Below, one piece after another: positions 8,089 through 14,012 of a DNA stretch of 14,012 nt (its first letter is position 1; every line of letters starts with the position of its first letter). Origin of the DNA: a bacterium. Lineage in GTDB: Bacteria; Chloroflexota; Dormibacteria; UBA8260; Bog-877. The notes below the pieces were generated by a model that was not told where the DNA came from, did not search any database, and was given only the letters and a program-made list of their open reading frames with translations. A program made the position numbers and the translations under genes. The DNA is taken from assembly GCA_021817025.1 (NCBI GenBank), contig JAKAWF010000069.1, positions 1-14,012 of the forward strand. Direction: 5' to 3'.

Positions 8089-8489
8089 CGCGACGCCTCC
8101 AGCTCGAGCGCCTCACCTTCCTCGGCCTCGATCGTCACCCAGTCGGGTTGTCCGAGCAGGCGACTGACCTCGACCATGATCCGTCCCTGGGCGTCGAAGA
8201 CCGCATCCTGGACCCGGTCGATGCTCGGCCGACTGGAGGCGACCACCTGGGCCAGATCGGGATCGACCTGAGCCACCTCGGCATGCCGCAACTCCTCGGT
8301 TATCGCCGGCGGCACCACTCGGCGCTCCCGGATCCTGGCGTCCTCCAGGTCGGCGAGGACACGGTCGAGATGCTCGAGATGGGAGCGGTACTTGCGCAGG
8401 GTCCTGGTCCTGGCCAGCCCCTCGTGCTGGCGGCGAAGTATGTCGCGGCGGGTGACGCGGTAGCGGTTGTCGCGTTCTGTGGTCATCAT
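8082..8489 (-). CDS. Small charged protein of unknown function with a structured leader
   Basis: This 135-residue protein is not one I recognise. The N-terminal 58 residues are strongly basic and helical (RVTRRDILRRQHEGLARTR, then KYRSHLEHLDRVLADLEDAR). A linker VVPPAITEELRHAEVAQVDPD follows, then a mixed helix with IDRVQDAVFDAQGRIMVEVSR, and the tail after QPDWV is very acidic. No signal peptide or membrane segment is seen. Codon choice is GC-rich at third positions as in its neighbours, and the opposite-strand reading frame here looks like a shadow. The first of two consecutive ATGs (8489) is taken as the start; the GAGAGG at 8506-8501 lies 11 bases upstream. A promoter with near-consensus boxes lies about 160 bases upstream, leaving a long leader. 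It converges on the preceding gene with overlapping stops. Confidence 0.7.
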   Translation of the reverse strand: MMTTERDNRYRVTRRDILRRQHEGLARTRTLRKYRSHLEHLDRVLADLEDARIRERRVVPPAITEELRHAEVAQVDPDLAQVVASSRPSIDRVQDAVFDAQGRIMVEVSRLLGQPDWVTIEAEEGEALELEASRH

Positions 8490-8510
8490 TTTGGGGAGTA
8501 CCTCTCGGCG

Positions 8511-8522
8511 CGTGGTTCCACG
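8511..8522. repeat. 12-base perfect inverted repeat
   Basis: CGTGGTTCCACG is a perfect palindrome lying 22 bases upstream of the minus-strand start at 8489, just before the ribosome site. It may be a hairpin in the leader RNA (CGUG-GAAC-CACG) or a DNA operator. Confidence 0.4.
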
Positions 8523-8587
8523 AGCTGGCTATTCCAGGTTGCCCCGCGTCGCACAGGGCATCCTGATGTCTAACGGCGACAGATACA

Positions 8588-8602
8588 ACCGGGTTACCCG
8601 GT
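8588..8602. promoter_or_regulatory. Operator-like palindrome
   Basis: ACCGGGT-T-ACCCGGT is a perfect 7-1-7 inverted repeat. The single-base centre makes it a poor RNA hairpin but a typical binding site for a dimeric repressor. It lies about 50 bases downstream of the minus-strand promoter's -10, where a bound protein could block elongation. Confidence 0.35.
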
Positions 8603-8649
8603 GCTCCCCGTCACCTGGCAGCTGCGTCGACCACGGCTGACCTGCCCAA

Positions 8650-8678
8650 AGTATAACCTCGGCCGTCCATTTTGACAA
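8650..8678 (-). promoter_or_regulatory. Strong housekeeping-type promoter for the 135-aa gene
   Basis: On the minus strand TTGTCA (8678-8673) and TATACT (8655-8650) are separated by exactly 17 bases. Each box matches five of six consensus bases for a sigma-70/SigA promoter. In such a GC-rich region this is a striking match. The expected start site is near 8643, directing transcription toward the gene at 8489. Confidence 0.65.
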
Positions 8679-8766
8679 CCCCCTGGGGCATCTGGTCTTG
8701 GTCCCAGCCAGCTCCAGTTGGGCTGCCAGGGGCGCCCCGCCGGGGCTGGGCCCCTCCCGACAGAGT

Positions 8767-8809
8767 GGGGGCTGGGCGGACGCGGCCGGGGGCCTTGGGG
8801 CCGGGGGCC
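8767..8809 (+). repeat. G-run region with an 11-base direct repeat upstream of pdhA
   Basis: GGCCGGGGGCC occurs at 8784-8794 and again at 8799-8809, separated by TTGG. Five runs of three to five G (8767-8771, 8774-8776, 8788-8792, 8797-8800, 8803-8807) on the plus strand could form a G-quadruplex. The region ends about 40 bases before the proposed pdhA -10 box. Confidence 0.45.
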
Positions 8810-8825
8810 GGCGCTGAAGCTGCGG

Positions 8826-8853
8826 CCGAAGGCAACCGGGTTCCTCGTAAACT
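8826..8853 (+). promoter_or_regulatory. Promoter of the pdh operon, leaderless type
   Basis: TAAACT (8848-8853) fits the TANNNT -10 pattern and ends 6 bases before the pdhA ATG at 8860, so transcription would begin at or next to that A. No Shine-Dalgarno precedes the ATG, as expected for a leaderless message. The -35 (CCGAAG, 8826-8831, 16-base spacer) is poor. GCCATATGGC (8855-8864) is a palindrome spanning the start site. Confidence 0.45.
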
Positions 8854-8859
8854 GGCCAT

Positions 8860-9969
8860 ATGGCAACCACTGCGCGGGCCCCCAGGGCCCGCTCCAAGGT
8901 GACTTCGGCGGCGAGTGTGACCAAGAGCAGGTCCGCGGCCCTGCCGCTGGGTCTGACGGCCCAGCAGTGTCGGGACATGTACCGCCGGATGGTCCAGATC
9001 CGGCACTTTGAGGAGCACGCGGCGGAGGCATACGCTCGAGCCAAGGTGGGGGGCTTCCTCCACCTCTACATTGGAGAGGAGGCGGTGGCGGTCGGCGCGA
9101 TCGCGGCGGCGCGGCCGGAGGATCACATCCTCGGGCACTACCGTGACCACGGGTACGCGCTGGCCAAGGGCTGTGAACCCAAAGCGTGCATGGCCGAGTT
9201 GTTCGGCAAGGAGACCGGCCTGTGCCACGGGCGCGGAGGCTCGATGCACCTCGCCGACGCGTCCCGACATTACTGGGGCGGGTACGCGATCGTCGGCTCC
9301 CACATCCCCATCGGGGCGGGCATGGCGTACGCGATGCAGTACCTGGAGCAGCCGGAGGTGGTGCTGGACTTCTTTGGTGACGGGGCCACCGGGAATGGCA
9401 TCTTCCACGAGGGGCTCAACATGGCCGCGCTCTGGAATCTGCCGGTGATCTTCATCTGCGAGAACAATCTCTACGGAATGGGGGCGACCCTGGCCGAGGA
9501 GTCGCCGGTCCGGGACATGATCATCAAGGCGGAGGGGTACACGATGCCGTCGGTCCAATGCGACGGTATGGATGTGCTCTCGGTCTACGAGGCGGTCCAG
9601 AAAGCGGCCGCTCATTGCCGGAGCGGCAAGGGGCCCTACTTTGTCGAGGCCCTCACCTACCGTTTTCGAGGCCACTCCATGGCCGACCCTGAGCTCTACC
9701 GGGACAAGGAGGAGGTCAGTCGCTGGAAGGCGCTGGATCCCATCCCCAGGTTCGGGGCGTTCTGTGTCGAGCACCGGATCAGCAGCGAGCAGGAGCTGGC
9801 CCAGGTGAAAGAGGAGGCGGAGGCTGAGATGCTGGCGGCGGTGCGCTTCGCGGACGAGTCTCCGTGGCCCGATCCCGCCACCGTCGACCAGTGGATCTAC
9901 GCCAAGCCGATCGACCCCGAGGGGCTCTCGGCCGAGCCGGCGGATGTGGCCTCCCAGGCGGTCGGGTGA
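8860..9969 (+). CDS. pdhA: Pyruvate dehydrogenase E1 component, alpha subunit
   Basis: The 369-residue product is the thiamine-diphosphate-binding half of the heterotetrameric (alpha2beta2) E1, which decarboxylates pyruvate and passes the acetyl group to lipoyl-E2. After a basic, disordered-looking N-terminus of about 30 residues come MYRRMVQIRHFEEHA, FLHLYIGEEAVAVG, HYRDHGYALAKG, CHGRGGSMHL, GSHIPIGAGMAYA, and the thiamine motif GDGATGNG (173-180) ending in ENN at 201-203. YRFRGHSMADPELYR is the conserved E1-alpha loop. The loop and GRGGSMHL blocks favour pyruvate over branched-chain or acetoin substrates, though this is a sequence-based judgement. There is no Shine-Dalgarno before ATG 8860, but a -10 box ends 6 bases upstream, so the start is probably leaderless. 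The stop overlaps the pdhB start by four bases. Confidence 0.93.
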   Translation: MATTARAPRARSKVTSAASVTKSRSAALPLGLTAQQCRDMYRRMVQIRHFEEHAAEAYARAKVGGFLHLYIGEEAVAVGAIAAARPEDHILGHYRDHGYALAKGCEPKACMAELFGKETGLCHGRGGSMHLADASRHYWGGYAIVGSHIPIGAGMAYAMQYLEQPEVVLDFFGDGATGNGIFHEGLNMAALWNLPVIFICENNLYGMGATLAEESPVRDMIIKAEGYTMPSVQCDGMDVLSVYEAVQKAAAHCRSGKGPYFVEALTYRFRGHSMADPELYRDKEEVSRWKALDPIPRFGAFCVEHRISSEQELAQVKEEAEAEMLAAVRFADESPWPDPATVDQWIYAKPIDPEGLSAEPADVASQAVG

Positions 9970-10952
9970 CGGTGGCTGAGATCAGCTACCGGCGGGCGGT
10001 GCGCGACGCGATGCGCGAGGAGATGCTGCGGGACCACAGGGTGATCCTGATGGGCGAGAGCATCACCGGCTACGGCGGCTCGTATGCGGTCACCAAGGGG
10101 CTGGTGGACGAGTTCGGCCCCACGCGGGTGATGGAGACACCGATCGCCGAGGCCGGCATCGTGGGCTTCGCCGTGGGGGCCGCGATGGGCGGGCTGATCC
10201 CGGTGGCGGAGCTGATGACGGTCAACTTCGCGCTCCTGGCCCTGGACCAGATCGTCAACAGCGCCGCCAAGTTCCACTACATGTTCGGCGGCCAGTGGTC
10301 GGTTCCCTTGGTGGTCCGCACCGTCTCCGGCTTTGGCCAGCTCGGCCCCACCCACTCTCAGAGCTTCGAGGGCTGGTTCGCCGCGGTGCCGGGGCTCAAG
10401 GTGGTGATGCCTTCGACTCCGGCGGATGCCAAGGGTCTGTTGTTGGCAGCCATCCGCGACCCCGACCCGGTGGTGTTCATCGAGCACAGCTTGCTCTACA
10501 GCACCAAGGGCGAGGTCCCGGCCGATGCCGCCGGCGATGGCGAGATCCCGATCGGCAGGGCCAAGGTGGTGCGGGAGGGTTCGGACGTGACCCTGGTGGG
10601 GTATTCCCGGATGCTGCTGCAGGCGCTCCAGGCGGCCGAAGTTCTGGAGCGCGAGGATGGGATCTCCTGCGAGGTGGTCGACCTGCGCACCCTGCGGCCG
10701 CTCGACTACCCCACGGTGGCGAACTCGGTGCGGCGGACCCACCGGGTGGTGCTCTGCGGCGAGGACTGGCGCACCGGTGGATTCGGGGCCAGCCTGCTGA
10801 GCGAGATACAGGACCGCTGCTTCGACGACCTGGACGCTCCGATTCAGAGGGTGGCGATGAGGGACATCCCGCTGCCGTACTCGCGAGAGCTGGAGCACCT
10901 CCTGATTCCCAGCAGCGAGGACATCGTCACAGCCGTCAGGCGGCTCAGCTGA
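9966..10952 (+). CDS. pdhB: Pyruvate dehydrogenase E1 component, beta subunit
   Basis: The 328-residue beta subunit completes the E1 active site with the PdhA product and contacts E2. Typical blocks are ISYRRAVRDAMREEM, GESITGYGGSYAVTKGL (30-46), METPIAEAGIVGFAVGAAM with the cofactor-activating Glu62, PVAELMTVNF, DQIVNSAAKFHYMFGGQ, THSQSFEGWFAAVPGLKVVMPSTPADAKGLL, VVDLRTLRPLD and the C-terminal PYSRELE. The length is normal. GTG 9966 is chosen because it forms a GTGA overlap with the pdhA stop, giving tight coupling; GTG 9972 is an alternative two codons later. The loop that often reads GGGRGYAAQHSQS is GFGQLGPTHSQS here, a variant seen in related E1-beta proteins. Confidence 0.93.
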   Translation: MTVAEISYRRAVRDAMREEMLRDHRVILMGESITGYGGSYAVTKGLVDEFGPTRVMETPIAEAGIVGFAVGAAMGGLIPVAELMTVNFALLALDQIVNSAAKFHYMFGGQWSVPLVVRTVSGFGQLGPTHSQSFEGWFAAVPGLKVVMPSTPADAKGLLLAAIRDPDPVVFIEHSLLYSTKGEVPADAAGDGEIPIGRAKVVREGSDVTLVGYSRMLLQALQAAEVLEREDGISCEVVDLRTLRPLDYPTVANSVRRTHRVVLCGEDWRTGGFGASLLSEIQDRCFDDLDAPIQRVAMRDIPLPYSRELEHLLIPSSEDIVTAVRRLS

Positions 10953-12283
10953 TGGCCTACCAGGTCACCATGCCGCAGATGGGGTACGACATGACCGAAG
11001 GGTCCATCAACCGCTGGGCGGTGGCGGAGGGGGCCCGGGTGGCGCGCGGTGACATCATCGCCTCGATCGCGACCGAGAAGGCGGACATCGACATCGAGGC
11101 GTACGCCAGCGGGGTGCTGCGCAAGATCTTGGTGGGGCCGGGAGTGACGGTGCCGGTCGGGGGTCCGATCGCCATCATCGGCGAGCCCGAGGAGTCGATC
11201 GACGACCTCATGGCACCGTCCTCCGAGGCGCCGGCGGCGAGCCCCGAGGGCGCCGCTGCGGCGGACGGCGCCGCTTCCCGCCTGGCGACGAGGGCCAAGT
11301 CGGCCGAGTCCGCCAAGGCTGTGACCACTCCGCCCGAAGTCGGCCCGGCGGACGCCGCCCAGGCGCCGGTATTCGAGCCGGAGGTGGTCCCGGAGGTCGC
11401 CGGTGGGCGCGTCAAGGCGAGTCCCCTGGCGAGGAGCCGGGCTCGGGAGTTGGGTATCGAGCTCAGCCGGGTCCGGGGCACCGGTCCGGACGGCAGGGTC
11501 ACCGCCGAGGATGTGGAGGCGGTCGCTCGCTCCGGCGGGGTGGCGGCGGTGGCGAGCACACCCGTGGGATCGGTGGTCCCGGTCGACCCGACCGACCCTT
11601 CCGAGCCAGTCAAGGTGAGCCGGATGCGGGAGGCGATCGCGCGCCGGATGTCGGAGTCCAACAGCACGATCCCTCACTTCTACCTGAGCGCAGAGGTGGA
11701 CATGGAGCAGCTGGTGCGGTTGCGGCACGAGCTCAACGAGCTGGGCGACCCCAGCCTGCCGCACTTCTCCGTGACCGACTTCATCGTGCGCGCGATGGCC
11801 TTGACCCTGCAGCGGTATCAGCAGTTGAACGCGGCCTATCTGGGCGGCGGCTTGCGGCGCTTCTTCTCCAGCAACATCGCGCTGGCGGTGGCCGTCCCGG
11901 ACGGGCTGGTGGCGCCCACCCTGAGGTCCTGCGAGTCACTCTCCTTCGCGGAGCTGGCGCGCCGGGCTCACGACCTGGCCAGTCGGGCCAAGACCAACCG
12001 GTTGCGGCCCGAAGAGATGGCGGGCGCTCACACCGCCATCAGCAACCTGGGCATGTTCGGGATCAGTCAGTTCGGCGCCATCGTCACTCCCGGCCAGGGA
12101 AGCGTGCTGGCGGTGGGGGAGGTGCGGCAGGTTCCGGTGGTCAGGGACGGTCAGCTGAGCGTGGCCCGGGTGATGGAGATGACGTTGTCGATCGACCACC
12201 GGGTCACCGACGGAGCCCAGGGGGCGGAGGCGTTGGGCTACCTCAAGTGGTGCTTGGAGCACCCCACCGCCTGTCTGGTCTGA
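10952..12283 (+). CDS. pdhC: Dihydrolipoamide acetyltransferase (E2) of the pyruvate dehydrogenase complex
   Basis: E2 is the complex core, carrying acetyl groups on a swinging lipoyl arm and transferring them to CoA. The 443-residue protein shows one lipoyl domain (about 1-77, lipoyl-Lys43 in ATEKADIDIEA), an Ala/Pro/Glu-rich linker (about 78-150), a peripheral-subunit-binding domain (154-190, KASPLARSRARELGI to GPDGRVTAEDV), a second flexible linker, and the acyltransferase domain from about 220. The catalytic DHRVTDG motif is intact, with His416 and Asp420. A single lipoyl domain is common for E2 proteins in operons with alpha2beta2 E1. The ATG overlaps the pdhB stop by one base (TGATG), with no separate strong ribosome site, so translation is coupled. 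lpdA follows after 10 bases. Confidence 0.94.
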   Translation: MAYQVTMPQMGYDMTEGSINRWAVAEGARVARGDIIASIATEKADIDIEAYASGVLRKILVGPGVTVPVGGPIAIIGEPEESIDDLMAPSSEAPAASPEGAAAADGAASRLATRAKSAESAKAVTTPPEVGPADAAQAPVFEPEVVPEVAGGRVKASPLARSRARELGIELSRVRGTGPDGRVTAEDVEAVARSGGVAAVASTPVGSVVPVDPTDPSEPVKVSRMREAIARRMSESNSTIPHFYLSAEVDMEQLVRLRHELNELGDPSLPHFSVTDFIVRAMALTLQRYQQLNAAYLGGGLRRFFSSNIALAVAVPDGLVAPTLRSCESLSFAELARRAHDLASRAKTNRLRPEEMAGAHTAISNLGMFGISQFGAIVTPGQGSVLAVGEVRQVPVVRDGQLSVARVMEMTLSIDHRVTDGAQGAEALGYLKWCLEHPTACLV

Positions 12284-12293
12284 GGAGGAATCG

Positions 12294-13664
12294 ATGAAGG
12301 ATCTCGCCATCGTCGGCTCGGGACCGGGTGGGTACGTGGCCGCGATCAGGGCGGCTCAGCTCGGGATGGCGGTGACCCTCATCGAGGAGCGTGAAACCCT
12401 GGGAGGAATCTGCCTCAACTGGGGCTGCATCCCCTCCAAGTCACTGCTGCGCAACGCCGAGGTGCTGCGCCTGATCCAGGAGGCCGACAAGTTTGGGATC
12501 ACTCTGGGGGATGTCGGCTTCGACTTCGGGGCCGCGGTGACGCGCAGCCGGGAGGTGGTCACCAAGCTGGTCAACGGAGTGGCCTTCCTGATGCGCAAGA
12601 ACGGGGTGGAGGTCGTCCGGGGGCGCGGTCGGCTGCTTTCGGAGCAGACCATCGAGGTCCAGCCCTCCGGGCAGACCGTGACCGCTGGCCAGATCATCAT
12701 CGCGACCGGGGCCAGGGCCAAGCATCTGCCGGGGCTGGCCCCCGACGGCCGCAGCACGTTCACCTACCGCGAGGCGATGGAGCTGCGCCAGCTGCCGTCG
12801 AGCTGCCTGATCGTGGGCGGGGGCGCGATCGGAGCCGAATTCGCCCACATCTACTCCTCCTACGGGGTCAAGGTGACGGTGGTGGAGGCCCTGGACCGCC
12901 TCCTCCCCCAGGAGGACCGCGAGGTCTCCAAGGAGCTCACCCGGCAGTTCGAGCGCCGGGGGATCGCGGTCAAGACGGGCAGCCTCATCCAGCGCTCGGA
13001 GCGGGGTGGGGAGGGGTGGCGCCTGCATCTGGAGAGTGGTGAGGCCCTGGAGGCGGAGATGGTCCTGACCGCGACCGGGGTCCAGGCCAACATCGAGAAC
13101 CTGGGGTTGGAGGAGCTGGGCATCGAGGTGGAGGGTGGGGCGATCAAGGTGGACCCCCACCTGCGCACCAATGTTCCCGGCATCTACGCCATCGGCGATG
13201 TCATCGGCCCGCCTCTGCTCGCCCACGCTGCCAGCGCCGAGGGGGTGATCGCGGTGGAGACCGCGGCTGGTAGGGAGGTGGAGCCGCTGGACAAGGAGCT
13301 GGTGCCTCGATGCACCTACTGCCAGCCTCAGGTGGCCTCCAGCGGGATCACGGAGGAGCAGGCCAAGGAGCGCGGGTACCAGGTGCGCGTCGGCAAGTTC
13401 CCGTTCAGCGCCAACGGCAAGGCCATCGCCATGGGCGACACGGTCGGGTTTGTCAAGACCGTGGTCGACGCTTCCACGGGCAAGTTGCTGGGGACCCACG
13501 CCATCGGCCCGGAGGTGACTGAGCTGTTGCCAGAGATGGTGATGGCCGCCTGGTTGGGGGTTCGGGCGGATCAGTTCGAGGCTCTGGTGCATGCCCATCC
13601 AACTCTCAGCGAGAGCCTGAAGGAGGCGGCGATGGCCGCCGAGGGGCTGGCGCTCAACATCTGA
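12294..13664 (+). CDS. lpdA: Dihydrolipoamide dehydrogenase (E3)
   Basis: E3 reoxidises the dihydrolipoyl group of E2, passing electrons through a disulfide and FAD to NAD+. The 456-residue length is slightly short but within range for the family. Visible features are the FAD-binding GSGPGGY at 8-14, the redox pair Cys40/Cys45 in GGICLNWGCIPSKS, the NAD-binding VGGGAIGAEFAHIY, the second FAD block IYAIGDVIG, and the C-terminal HAHPTLSES with the catalytic His435 and Glu440 supplied to the partner subunit. GGAGG at 12284-12288 lies 5 bases before the ATG and directly follows the pdhC stop. It is the last gene of the pdh operon, and a hairpin lies immediately downstream of the stop. Confidence 0.96.
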   Translation: MKDLAIVGSGPGGYVAAIRAAQLGMAVTLIEERETLGGICLNWGCIPSKSLLRNAEVLRLIQEADKFGITLGDVGFDFGAAVTRSREVVTKLVNGVAFLMRKNGVEVVRGRGRLLSEQTIEVQPSGQTVTAGQIIIATGARAKHLPGLAPDGRSTFTYREAMELRQLPSSCLIVGGGAIGAEFAHIYSSYGVKVTVVEALDRLLPQEDREVSKELTRQFERRGIAVKTGSLIQRSERGGEGWRLHLESGEALEAEMVLTATGVQANIENLGLEELGIEVEGGAIKVDPHLRTNVPGIYAIGDVIGPPLLAHAASAEGVIAVETAAGREVEPLDKELVPRCTYCQPQVASSGITEEQAKERGYQVRVGKFPFSANGKAIAMGDTVGFVKTVVDASTGKLLGTHAIGPEVTELLPEMVMAAWLGVRADQFEALVHAHPTLSESLKEAAMAAEGLALNI

Positions 13665-13666
13665 CC

Positions 13667-13693
13667 CCGGCACTCGCCGGTCGGCGGTGCCGG
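13667..13693 (+). terminator. Hairpin after lpdA, terminator without a T-run
   Basis: CCGGCAC-T-CGCC / GGCG-GTGCCGG forms an 11-base-pair stem with one bulged T and a GGTC loop, starting 2 bases after the lpdA stop. There is no T-tract, so it resembles the I-shaped terminators described in high-GC bacteria. It may also act only as a 3' end stabiliser. Confidence 0.5.
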
Positions 13694-14012
13694 AGCGAGC
13701 CCGGCCCGGCGTCGCCGAGTCAGGGGCCGGTTGCCCCGTCTCGCCGGCACACACTCGGGCGGGGAGGCCGACCCAGGGGAGAGGTGGCGCCTCTCGGCGG
13801 CCGCGAGGCCGCGTGAGCGGGGCCCCACCCGGACACCGATCGGTTGGCCGCCATCTTGGCTCAGGGTCGGCCGGAGGCGAGCTCCCGGCTGGGGCGATGA
13901 CCTCGTGCGAGCGCAAGCCCCTGGCTTCAGCCATGGGGTCGAGCGAGTCCCGAAGTGTTACAACAAGAACCTCGGCACGGAGCGCGGCTCCACCTCCACG
14001 ACTTCGGGGGTT
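13694..14012. other. Right-edge stretch without a supported gene
   Basis: I see no convincing coding sequence in these 319 bases. One plus-strand frame is open from about 13815 to the window end, but it has no ribosome site and its composition is Ser/Pro/Arg-rich and unlike a folded protein. The stretch is GC-rich until about 13955, then less so. The only structured element I can point to is the hairpin at 13918-13938. Confidence 0.5.
13918..13938 (+). mobile_element. IS200/IS605-like right-end hairpin (possible omega-RNA end remnant)
   Basis: CCCCTGGCTTCAGCCATGGGG, preceded by CAAG, forms a stem of about eight base pairs with a UUCA loop and one bulged T. From memory, GAAGCCCC...GCTTCAGC...GGGG hairpins are typical of the right ends of IS200/IS605 elements, downstream of tnpB. 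No tnpB or tnpA lies upstream within the 254 bases after lpdA. This could be an orphan end, a minimal non-coding derivative, or a coincidental terminator-like hairpin. Confidence 0.35.

Larger units (their letters stand above)
8490..8643 (-). ncRNA. Candidate structured 5' leader (possible cis-regulatory RNA)
   Basis: Transcription from the promoter at 8678-8650 would give about 150 untranslated bases. In RNA sense, GGGGAGCACC (8609-8600) can pair with GGUACUCCCC (8502-8493) at nine of ten positions, and the 3' strand ends 3 bases before the start codon while covering part of the GAGAGG ribosome site. Between them lie short helices: GUCGC/GCGAC enclosing CAGG-AUGC-CCUG, CUGG-AAUAG-CCAG, and CGUG-GAAC-CACG. 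This looks like a multibranched leader whose closing stem could hide the ribosome site. I cannot match it to a known riboswitch class, and no energy calculation was possible. Confidence 0.35.

Noticed and set aside
8085..8573. Plus-strand open frame of 162 codons opposite the 135-aa gene
   Set aside because: It has no ribosome site and an irregular composition with His/Gly/Pro clusters. The minus-strand frame has a strong promoter and third-position GC bias, so the plus frame is the shadow.
10295..10951. In-frame extension upstream of pdhC over pdhB
   Set aside because: The upstream codons are out of frame with the clear E1-beta protein and give low-complexity sequence. The lipoyl domain begins properly at ATG 10952.
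13815..14012. Plus-strand frame open to the right edge, considered as a TnpB C-terminal remnant
   Set aside because: No RuvC or zinc-finger residues of TnpB can be seen, there is no start signal, and the Ser/Arg/Pro-rich composition does not support a coding call.

Overview
This is a very GC-rich bacterial window with little space between genes, GTG starts, Shine-Dalgarno-led starts in clusters, and at least one start (pdhA, 8860) that looks leaderless. That style fits an actinobacterial-type or related high-GC terrestrial lineage (Actinomycetota, Chloroflexota, Dormibacterota-like). The sequence alone does not let me choose between them.

Layout. The left edge (13-330, minus strand) holds the N-terminal 105 codons of a glutamate dehydrogenase that stops inside a highly conserved block. 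Diverging from it is a plus-strand carbon-metabolism cluster: a single-domain rhodanese (508-834), transketolase (922-2970), a transaldolase fused to a glucose-6-phosphate-isomerase-like domain (2984-5842), 6-phosphogluconolactonase (5918-6670) and ribulose-phosphate 3-epimerase (6670-7365). A helical protein of unknown function follows (7399-8088). A second unknown protein (8082-8489, minus strand) converges on it, and their stop codons lie within the same 7 bases. A 370-base regulatory region (8490-8859) then separates this from a compact four-gene 2-oxoacid dehydrogenase operon: pdhA, pdhB, pdhC and lpdA (8860-13664). The last 348 bases contain a hairpin just after lpdA and, near the right edge, a hairpin resembling the right end of IS200/IS605-type elements.

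How the genes work together. tkt, tal-pgi, pgl and rpe cover most of the non-oxidative pentose phosphate interconversions plus the lactonase step of the oxidative branch. The glucose-6-phosphate and 6-phosphogluconate dehydrogenases are not in this window. The pdh operon encodes E1 alpha, E1 beta, a single-lipoyl E2 and E3, enough for a complete pyruvate-dehydrogenase-type complex.

Most notable points. First, the transaldolase half of the fusion protein keeps its active-site motifs, while the isomerase half has lost or changed every catalytic or phosphate-binding motif I would expect. Second, a strong minus-strand promoter at 8650-8678 drives a leader of about 150 bases that can fold so that a 10-base stem reaches to 3 bases before the start codon of an unknown 135-aa protein, the layout of a translational riboregulator. 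Third, the glutamate dehydrogenase is broken at the left edge, and an insertion-element-like hairpin sits near the right edge.
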